From Anolis sagrei (taxonomy: Eukaryota > Chordata > Lepidosauria > Squamata > Anolidae), in NCBI RefSeq assembly GCF_037176765.1, contig NC_090023.1:214394506-214458505 (forward strand): a stretch of DNA of 64,000 nt, given 5' to 3'. The first letter of the stretch is position 1. Every line of letters begins with the position of its first letter. Positions 34,024 through 43,200 of the stretch are shown here, one piece after another. Under the pieces are notes generated by a model. The model made no database searches and was not told the DNA's origin. It saw only the letters and a program-made list of their open reading frames with translations. Both the position numbers and the translations under genes were made by a program.

Positions 34024-34716
34024 ATAGGCGACTGGCTCCCTACCTATCTAGGAACGACCTGGTTATGGTGATCCAGGAGACGGTCATCTCGAGGCTTGAC
34101 TACTGTAACGCCCTCTACATTGGCCTTCCTTTGTCAGTGATCCGGAAACTGAAGCTCGTGCAAAATGCAGCGACTCGTCTTCTCACCGGAGTGCCGGCGA
34201 GGTGTCGTATCACTCCAATTCTACAACAGCTGCACTGGCTACAGATTGAGTACTGGATTACTTTCAAGGTGCTGGTACTAACCTTTAAGGCCTTATATGG
34301 TCTGGGGCCGGCGTACCTGAGGGCCCACTTATCCCCCTACCAACCCCAGAGATTACTTCGGTCCGAAGACCGAAATTTGCTTGAAGTCCCCAACATCCGG
34401 ACTTATCATCTGTCCTCTTCTAGGCAGAGAGCCTTCTCAATTGTGGCCCCTTATTTATGGAATGCCTTGCCAGTTGAAACCTGAACCATCCGAGACCTAC
34501 TTGCTTTTTGGAAAGCCTGTAAAACCTTTCTCTCTTTCTCTTTCTTCTTCTCTTTCGATGGGTTAATAACTCGGGACTATGTCTGTTCTAGTTTTATTGT
34601 ATTTTAAAGTTAATTGTATTGTTTTAATCTACTGCTGTAAACTGCTCCGAGCCAAATTGGGAGTAGCGGTATACAAGTCAAATAAATAAATAAAATAAAT
34701 AAATATTATATTATTA
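34024..34716 (+). mobile_element. L2-like LINE 3' fragment with RT C-terminal frame
   Basis: An open frame of about 150 codons: SRLDYCNALYIGLPLSVIRK, LVQNAATRLLTG, ITPILQQLHWLQI, FKALYGLGPAYLRAHL and AFSIVAPYLWNALPVE. This is the conserved tail of L2-type reverse transcriptases. The 3' UTR 'ctgctccgagccaaattggg' and AAATA tail follow. Confidence 0.88.
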
Positions 34717-35593
34717 TATTATATTATGATTGTTTCTTGTCTGGGATTCTCCTGTTTTTGAGTGTTGTTCTTTATTTACTGTTATGATTTTAGAGTTTTT
34801 TAATACTGGTAGCCAGATTTTGTTCATTTTCATGGTTTCTTCCTTTCTGTTGAAATTGTCCACATGCTTGTGGGCTTCAATGGCTTCTCTGCGTAGTCTG
34901 ACATGGTGGTTGTTAGAGCCACCCAGCATTTCTGTGTTCTCAAATAATATACCGTGTCCAGGTTGGTTCATCAGGTGCTCTGCTATAGCTGAATTCTCTG
35001 GTTGAATTAGTCTGCAGTGCCTTTCGTGATCCTTGATTCGTATTTGGGCAATGCTGCGTTTGGTGGTCCCTATAAAGACTTGTCCACAGCTGCATGGTAG
35101 ACATGGCAGGAAACAGCCAGGCTTTGAAGCTGCAAGGCCATTCAATGTGAATCAAGGTGGCTAATTGCAACATTCACACTTGCCTTTGGTGTTCCTTGAT
35201 TCATGTTTGGGTAATGCTGCATTTGGTGGTCCCTTTGTAGAGTTATCCACAGCTACATGGTATACAGTAGATTCCTGCAGAGGTGGACAAATCTACATAG
35301 GGAGCACCAAACACACCAATGAGCACAAATCAAGAGAATGCTTCTGGAACATGGCCATACATCCTGGAAAACACACAACAACCCAGTGATTCTGGCCATG
35401 AAAGCCTTCAACAATATATTTATTGTGTCTCTTTTTAAGGTTTTGAGGCAGTACAAGCTGAACATACCTGGAATTCCAAAATCCTCCAAAATTATCCACA
35501 TGGGTGATTGAGACAGTGAAAACTTTGCTCACTGATGTACAAAAACCTTGCACGTTATTAAAAACACTGTATAAAATTATATTTAGCCTATAT

Positions 35594-35715
35594 CAGGCAT
35601 AGGCAAATTTCAGCCCTCCGGGTGTTTTGAACTTCAACTCCCACAATTCTTAACAGCCTTGGCTGTTAGGAATTGTGGGAGTTGAAGTCCAAAACACCTG
35701 GAGGGCCATGCCGGG
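35594..35715. mobile_element. hAT miniature element (CAGGCATGGGC type)
   Basis: 'caggcataggcaaatttc' at the left, with inner inverted halves 'cttcaactcccacaattc' and 'gaattgtgggagttgaag'. The right terminus is truncated after 'ggagggccatgcc'. Confidence 0.75.
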
Positions 35716-36239
35716 ATATGTGTAAGGCATACTATGAAACATAAATGAATTTCATTCCACCTCCAAGACATCTCAATATGTACCTATATGCAAATACAAT
35801 TCAAAATCCCCAATACAAAGCATTTCTGGATTTTATTTTTATTTATTTTGGATCAGGAATACTCAAATCTGTATATAAAACCATTATGATACAGGGAGAC
35901 GATAAGCACGCATCAGGCAGTGAGTTCTCAGAAAATCATTCCAGAAAAACTACAATCTTTTTCCTTCTACGGAATGCAATGTAATACCTGGTCAATATAA
36001 AAAAAAACATTGCACTTTGGACCATTAATGGCCAATTATATTGTGACTGCTTATTTCATATTGGGAATAGCAGGGCTAATAATGCCCATCTGGCATAAAT
36101 GAATTTAATTAGTATCAAGTCTCTGAGCTTAGATGTGTATGTGTATGTGTGAGAGACCAACTGCATAGATGTTCAGTCTAATTAATTTTATTCCTATTTA
36201 GAACAAGCTGGTTACAAAATTAATATTTATTTATTTCAC

Positions 36240-36515
36240 ATATTTTTTTCTTATTCTTAGGCAATTCTGCGTAGCCTAAGGATGATGGTCCTCCATGTGT
36301 AGTGTCTTGGCGGTGGGTCTGTAGGTGGCTGTGGAGCCCTATTCTTAATCCGCATGTTCTCCTGCAGTTAGGGCATCGGTTTCCAGGTGGAAGGCAGTCC
36401 TGGTCAGGGTTGGCTTGATGCGCCTTGTTCTTGGCACATTTCTCCCTTTTGCCCTCCATTTTTGCCCTTTGAATTCTGCAACACTGCTGGTCACAGCTGA
36501 CTTCCAGTTAGAGCG
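36240..36515 (-). mobile_element. LINE-like fragment with C2H2-type finger
   Basis: The minus strand has a short frame with CPNCRRTCGLRIGLHSHLQT, a C2H2-like pattern (Cys-x2-Cys ... His-x3-His). This finger occurs at the end of some LINE polyproteins, from memory. A related sequence, 'cttcttaggcgatccttc', lies near 52743. Family unresolved. Confidence 0.4.
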
Positions 36516-36518
36516 GTC

Positions 36519-36680
36519 ACTTATTTGTATCCTGCCTTTCTCACCCTAAAAGGGGACTCAGGGCGTCCTTACCACAGGCAGCGATTCAATGCCAATACTT
36601 ATAAATATAAAAATAAACAAATACAATTAAAAACCATACAATTAAACATCAATTATTAAAACATCAAGTAAAATCATGTA
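36519..36680 (-). mobile_element. LINE 3' tail fragment
   Basis: 'gtatcctgcctttctcaccc' and 'aaaggggactcagggcg' read as the minus-strand 3' end of an L2- or CR1-like LINE. Confidence 0.5.
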
Positions 36681-36689
36681 ATTCAGATC

Positions 36690-37680
36690 GTATTCCATGG
36701 CCTGTCCAACTGTCAATTCCATTAGTTCATTATTGTAAAGAAGCGCTTATCTCACTGGATGCCACCAAAAACTGTAAAGAACGTATCAATGCCACCAATA
36801 AAATGTAAAGATGTGGTGTTAATCCCACCAAATGGGATCACCAAAAATGTAAGGAAGTTCCTAGACTGCTATTAAATTAAACTGCCACCAATATGTTTAG
36901 AGACGCTGGTCTTAAAGTCTCTGTTTATCCCTATTTGCGTTGTGAGGTAACTTTGGTAGAGTGGAAAGCACCAAACGTAAAATCAATGGAGGAGGCAGGT
37001 TTAAAATACAAAGAGAACAAGTTTATTGTTAAACAAAGCGTAATTGTTGCAATATTGAGAGATTGAGCTTGGCATATGTTTGATGGTTACAATATGGCTT
37101 GGTTGAGATACATTCAGGCTTTAGATGTTACAATCTTATAAACTCCTTCTTCAGTGAAGTGCTTTATCATTTCAGTGTTCCCTATTGTGAATATTCACAC
37201 TGTTTGTCCTATACCGGATCAAACCACTGATCTCCAGTCTTACACTACTGGCGATCCTAAAACCTCCTCTGTTAGATTCTTTTTCCTCAAAGCAATCTAA
37301 CTAGGTTTCCCTTCAGCTCCCTTGCTGAAGAAATATTCACAAACACTAAAACTAACTGAATCTATCTAATCTTCACACCACAGAGCCCTAACTGACTCTG
37401 CCCTCTTCTCAGGGTCTCATCCTCCTGACTGAAACTACTTTTCCCAGAGTCCTTTCCCGACTCTGCTACTCTCCCAGAGCCCTTAACTGGCTCTGCTCCT
37501 CTTCTCAGGGTCTCTTCCTCCTGACTGAAACTTAACTGTCACTTTCAAACCTTTTTCTCCTTAAGCTCCGCCCACCTCCTCTGCTGCCTTGTCTTGTCAC
37601 CATGGCAACCTATCCCTCACAGCTAGGCCATGGCAACAAATGTAAACCACAAATACAGTTTAAACACAGTATAATAAACA
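36690..37680 (-). mobile_element. Possible LTR of a retrovirus-like element
   Basis: On the minus strand a GC-rich promoter-like part (GTGGGCGGAGCTTAAGG), a duplicated ~45-bp block (CTCAGGGTCTC complement) and a polyadenylation signal AATAAA near 37025 are followed by a leader with GGTGGCAT motifs. No gag, pol or env is visible. An old fossil; borders and family are uncertain. Confidence 0.4.
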
Positions 37681-38250
37681 CTTTATAATAAACATTTCTC
37701 TACAATTATGTTTATTGCACTATTTACTGGTTGACTGCTTGGTCCCACAGTAATATGTATAAAAATCTTAAAAGCCTTGGATTTAAAACCATTTCCTGAT
37801 ATGGTGCACAGTATATATGAAATAACACATCTCTCCCACACGCATGTCCACAAACCTCTATGCATCATGATGTAATAAATAATTCTGATCTGAGAAAATT
37901 GTACTTTCAAAACAAGATATTTTTTAAACTTTGCTTTCATCTTTGTGTAAGAATGAAATGGCCAAAATTGAAAAACACAACAGGGACACAACAAAATGTT
38001 GTAATGTGTTTAATGTGCCAACTGCCCATCTCAATAGTCCATTGTATTTCTTGCCCAAGAGAGAAGAGTGGAGGCTTTTCTTGAAATCTGAGCCAAATAA
38101 CAACACCGAGGAACAATAGGATAGAATTCTTCAATAACATTACTAGTGTGGAATAGAAACAAAAACCTGTGTTGTCTGCTCTGCTAAAGAAATAAGATGG
38201 TGAGCATGCCACAGTCCACTGCTAATTTTTCTCATAAATATTTTTATATG
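37681..38250. other. Unassigned sequence between AS3MT and BORCS7
   Basis: No coding or repeat signal recognised. It may fall in an extended BORCS7 transcript, because read-through BORCS7-AS3MT transcripts are known in human. The sequence itself does not show this. Confidence 0.4.
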
Positions 38251-38254
38251 GGTT

Positions 38255-38440
38255 GCTGTGAGTTTTCTGTGCTGTATGGCCATGTTCCAGAAGCATTCTC
38301 TCCTGATGTTTCATCCACATCTATGGCAGGCATCCTCAGAGGTTGTGAGGTATGATTCTGGAATGCTTCTGGAACATGGCCACACAGCCCAGAAAACTCA
38401 CAGCAACCCAGTGATTCCAGCCATGAAAACCTTCGACAAC
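38255..38440. mobile_element. Penelope-like inverted pair
   Basis: A minus-oriented terminal copy (38255-38350) is followed at once by a plus-oriented copy (38355-38440) of the same 'gcttctggaacatggcc' block. The first half keeps a diverged hammerhead-like core. Fossil fold-back. Confidence 0.7.
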
Positions 38441-39184
38441 ATATTTTTATATGTTTTGCAAGAGAAGGAATCACTGAGATGGAAGTGGCCTTGTGGTATA
38501 TCATGTCCAACCACTGCTAAGTACAGGATCTCAATGCCATAGTTTACATAAGCAATGGACCCCCTCAGAAAAACCAGAAATATTTTTTATTATGCAAAAC
38601 ATATTAAACTTTATTATTTTCTAGTTGTGTCTTCTCTTAACAAGTAAAAATACACCTCTCCTCAACTCATGTGAACAAAGTGAAAATGTCATTTCCAAGA
38701 AATGCAGGTATATATTAAACGCGGTTAGTAGAAATAATTCTGATTTAAATTGGCTCAGAACAGCTTGTAGAAATGAGATATCTTCAAAACTTCTCCAACT
38801 GTATATCTACAGATTCCTGGATCTGCAGAGAATTACATAATGAAGCCAAGGCTACTTAATCAAGACGCAGGGCAGTGATGAATGTATAAGATTGCAACCC
38901 AAGGTCAAAACCGACAACAGATGCACAGCTTTTAAGGGAGTACATTTTAAACCTTTTTTTCTGCCAAAATGACTGTATGCACACACTGGAGCTGTTCCAG
39001 CACTGCTAACAATCACACAGCATATACTGTATATTGAGTACAGTGACAAAAGAGCAGCATCTTCCTAAGCATGTTTATTTAAAATTAATTTTTATATTTA
39101 ATGAGATGTACATAACAGCGAGCATTCATACAGTTGTGGGAAAATTTCCCAAATAATAAGAAATCAAAAGCATTGAATGTTTGC
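38441..39184. other. Unassigned sequence
   Basis: AT-rich, no recognised feature. Any BORCS7 3' UTR would extend toward this region from 40173; a minus-strand AATAAA (39075-39070) lies in it. Confidence 0.35.
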
Positions 39185-39270
39185 CTTTTTTGTTTGTTGG
39201 AATCTGTCTTGAGGCCCCTCGGGGATATAAGGTGGAATATAAATAAAGTATTAGTATTACTACTACTTGT
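39185..39270 (+). mobile_element. LINE 3' tail fragment
   Basis: 'gaggcccctcggggatataa' followed by 'ggaatataaataaag' and ATT/ACT units, as in the L2-like 3' ends elsewhere. A 30-bp Penelope-like scrap follows at about 39300-39335. Confidence 0.55.
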
Positions 39271-39335
39271 AATGAAGTAGGCATAATTTGGCGTTATATG
39301 TTTTTCGGGCTGTATGGCCATGTTTAGAAGCATAA

Positions 39336-40173
39336 TTTTTATAAACAGTATGAAGTTAGGCATTGAAAGCAAATATAGAAAGTGCCTTGATTTCCATTCA
39401 GCACTTTCTACTCCTATTGTCCAGGGAAAAGGTAGATATACAACCCACACAAAATCATATGCTCTATTGGAAGTCTTGTACAGGTCAACTTTTTACTCAC
39501 ACTTCTGCCTTCTGTAAACCGTTTTATAGGTAGTTTAGACATGACATGTTCCAAGGTTAAACCTATACCTCAGTGCTACAAAATAGTGGTTCACAGCACA
39601 ATACTGATCCACAAGCTGTTTGCTGACAGCTTGATATAGGTTTCCAGGATTTAAAGAAACAGTTGTGGCCAATGGGCACAACGTGGTGCCAGTCCTTGAA
39701 GCATGTAGCAATTTCAAAGAGATTTCTATTGCTCTCTTGGGTAAAGGAAGAACTTTACATCCATATTCCTTTGGGTTTTTGTATTATCTAAAAGAGGAAA
39801 ACTTTTACCCTTTCAAAGCACTAAACAAGATGCATGATTTCTGAACTGCAGAAGTAAAAAAAACTCATGGAAATGAATCCTGCTATGCCTTAGATTTCTC
39901 AAGAGAAAATAACATAAACACAGAGAATTGAAGTCTGTAACTAAACATAAAATACCTATACATTTACAAAGAATACATCTGTTGTTAAAAAAAAGTAATT
40001 GCCACTCCATGCCTGAGTTGTGCACAGAACAATGTTGACTTTCCATTTGCTCAACTTGGATTAGTGCAGTTACAAAAAATGTGGCTACTGAAGCTGGCAA
40101 AGGTATGGGGATTTTGCTCCTCAAGATGTGTTTTGTTTCTAGCTGATCTTAAATACTATCCAGCGCTTTCCCT
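39336..40173 (-). other. Likely BORCS7 3' UTR and flank
   Basis: Directly downstream of the BORCS7 stop codon on the minus strand. No repeat was recognised. The 3' end cannot be fixed from sequence. Confidence 0.35.
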
Positions 40174-40225
40174 TCACTTCAGAAGGTGGCTCAGTTGATC
40201 TCTCAGATTTGAAGACTGTTCAACA
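40174..40225 (-). CDS. BORCS7: BORCS7 exon 5 and stop
   Basis: Encodes (N)VEQSSNLRDQLSHLLK and TGA at 40176-40174. Acceptor cctcctcag. Confidence 0.95.
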
Positions 40226-43200
40226 CTGAGGAGGAAAAGGAAAATGTCAAAAGATTGTTATGGATATATCAGACAATTACTGGCAACAGTCTAAGCCAAA
40301 ATGGGCAAACTTTGGCCCTCCGGGGGATTTTGCACTTCAACCGTCACAATTCCTAACAGCCGGTCGTGTGTTAGAAATTGTGGAAGTTTAAGTCCAAAAC
40401 ACCCAGAAGGTTGAAGTTTGCCCGTGCCTGGTCTAAGCTAATTCTGTGTTTTGGTGTATGAGCCGGAAAACATATACAAAGGCAGGAAACAGATACATCC
40501 ATCTCAAAACCATTACTAACATGGAATGCCACACTGAATAAATGAAAAGTTTTTGCAGCACTTTAAAATGCCACAATACGCATTTTATTAAGATGTAAAA
40601 ACATCTGAAAAACCAGCTAAACAAGTTTGTTGCTAGGATGCAAGTTTGCAAACAACCCTCATCAACCAGCAGATGACAAAAAATTGCAGTCCACTGGAAA
40701 CTTACTTGGAGACTATTTTCCAGCTTACTCCTGAATACCAAACGTAGGATTGAAATGCACATGTTCTGACAGTAAGGAAACAACCCAAAGTAAGCAAAAG
40801 ATACTGTGATTTCTACTAAAATACTATGTTTTCTACTAAAACCATAACAATGATGCACACTGGCAGAATGAGTCTGATCTTCAGTGACTCAAATGTCATT
40901 TGAGAGGAACTATTAAAGTGTGATCCTATGTACCTATGTAGAAAGTCCCAATGCACTGAATGGCAGATGTGTTTGTTTGTACTCTCATATTTAGATAGCA
41001 AGATACTTATATGGTGGAAATATGCAAAGCAATGCAGAATGTGCTCTTCTTGACCATCATTAATCCATAGTCACATTTTTAAAAAAATCTTGGACTTTTA
41101 CTCATCTCTTTTCACATATGTTGTTAATGGTATAGCAAGGAATATTTTTTTTTAATGTATGATCTGTTGCATTCTTCAACATTTATGTGACATCAGTAGT
41201 GTTCTCAGCATAGTATAGAGATGACATAGGCTCAGGGGTGGGAACTACATTGGACTATAACTGCATTGGACTATAACTATGACATTGGACTATTGGACTA
41301 TGTTAAAATAGAATGAATAAAAATAATTGTTGTTGTTGTTATTATGTGCCTTCAAGTAATTTGGCACATGGTGACCCTAAAGAGTTTTCCGAGAATAAGA
41401 CTGTTTGACTTGGTCGAGTGGAAAATTGAAACACTGTGTTGTCAAAGGCTTTATATTATTTATTTAACAATTTAAACACTGTTCTCCAGAGACACAGTCT
41501 AGCACTTAAACTACTTGTCACATTGGCTCCAAGGAGAGAAGAATGTTTGTTTATAGCAGGAATGGGCAAACTTCAGCCTTCCAGGTGTTTTGCACTTCCA
41601 AAATTCCTAACCTAACAGCCGGAAGTCCAAGACATCTGGAGGGCTGAAGTTTGCCCATGCCTGCTATAAACAAGAAGAACTGGAAATGTAAAATCTAATC
41701 TCCCACACTAAAAAAATCAGAAGATACTCACTTTTTCTGAATAGCTTCTTGCCTAGAAAAATGCAGAAGGGAGAAAAACATTACAAGGAATTCCGATAAA
41801 GAATACTTAAGCACATGTTCCTGTCGTAATATCGAAATAGAAAGCCCTAAGGTTGGTATGAAAGACACAAAGAAGCCTGAGAAATATATTTGTTTAGGGG
41901 CAAGTCTAAAAGGCCCATTTTAATGCCACTTACCAGATCTTCAGAATATAAGACTATGCACTAACTCTACCCTAGTAATGAATCAAACAGGGTGTTCTAG
42001 AATACTATTAGTAGAATAATTTCAATAATCTTGGGTTCAGTTTCAATTTTGTTTTGCAGAGATTCCCTGCCTCTGATGTAAAGTGGTCTGTGCATGCAAT
42101 GTGGGGACTACAGAAGACACAACTTTACACCCACACTAGCTCATCAGACCAAGAATACACAACATGTACACTTACTGATATTGTAGATGAGTTGTTATAA
42201 TCGCCATTTTCCTTAAACTCTGCAAATAACAATATATGAAATGTCATTTTGTCGGTCAGTTCAATAATTACATCAGGCACTGTAAATTACTCAGAAGTTA
42301 TTGCATGCTAGATTATGCTAGTGACAGTTAAAGTTGCACTGAAGTATCCATGGGCTTTTACAATTATGCTTTAATAGAAAAGTAGGTTTTGCAAATTTCT
42401 CTAAAAATTGTCAAAGCAAATTGTGTTTTAGATCATTCTTGCAGTTCACAAAACATTACTGTATTTCTTCACACAATTGTTGCATTTATATCTTTTTGTT
42501 GTTGGAAAAAGGGGATGAAACTATTAGGCAATGAAATAAAATTGGTGCCTTGTGTTTGCTGGTTTGGGCTTTTTTTTAAAAAAAGGACTGTTTCACCCCC
42601 CTGAGTCTACACTGCCATATAGTCCAGATCATCAAAGTAGAAAATCCACATTATTTGATTTGAACAGGATTATTTGAATCTACACTGCCACATAATCCAG
42701 TTCAAAGCAGATAATCTGGATTTTGTACAGCTGTGTAAAAGGGGCCATTGGGGAGGGAAAGACAGCTCCGTGTTTGCTTAAACCAGTGGTTCCCAATCTT
42801 TGGTCTTCCAGTTGTTTTAGACTTCAACTCCCAGAAATCCCAGCTATCTTACCAGCTGTTAGGAATTGTGGGAGCTGAATTCCAAAACACCTGGAGAAAT
42901 CCACACTGAACTGCATCGTATGGTAGTGTGGACACAGATAACCCAGTTCAAAGCAGATATTTTGGATTATCTACCCTATGAGGAACATCTTAAAGAGCTG
43001 GCCATGTTTAGCCTGCAGAAAAGAAAGCTGAAAGGATACATGATGGCTATGTATAAATATGTGAGGGAAAGTCATAGGGAGGTGGGAACAAGCTTGTTTT
43101 CTGCTGCTCTGGAGACAAGGAGGACAGAGAAGAAAATATTTCAGATCTAAAAAATTGGGTTGCAATTATTAAATGGTGGTGACTATTCTGTGATGAAATA

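Larger units (their letters stand above)
33414..34727. mobile_element. 1.3-kb compound insertion with 11-bp target duplication
   Basis: The 11-bp word 'gattgtttctt' occurs at 33403-33413 and 34728-34738, so the intervening DNA entered the Penelope copy. Contents: a minus LINE tail (33414-33480), a family A SINE, AT-rich sequence and a plus L2-like 3' fragment. Confidence 0.8.
33105..35420 (-). mobile_element. Penelope-like element with GIY-YIG region, interrupted
   Basis: Minus-oriented fossil. The GIY-YIG endonuclease region lies at about 35145-34740, with CSCGQVFIGTTKRSIAQ and AIAEHLMNQPGHGILFENTE. A long 3' UTR (34728-34780 and 33413-33205) and a terminal repeat with a hammerhead-like core (33199-33159) follow. 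It is split by a 1.3-kb insertion (33414-34727). Beyond about 35090 orientation switches at least twice, giving fold-back pieces up to 35420. The RT part is absent. Confidence 0.8.

Noticed and set aside
33975-34484. A host protein-coding gene (169-codon frame)
   Set aside because: The peptide is the C-terminal part of an L2-type reverse transcriptase and sits inside a bounded insertion.
36220-36459. A C2H2 zinc-finger gene
   Set aside because: A single finger in a 79-codon frame without further fingers, splice context or start. More likely the tail of a decayed retroelement protein.
40433-40858. 141-codon minus frame in BORCS7 intron 4
   Set aside because: Hydrophobic random-looking peptide with no family resemblance. 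It lies between two exons joined by normal splice sites.
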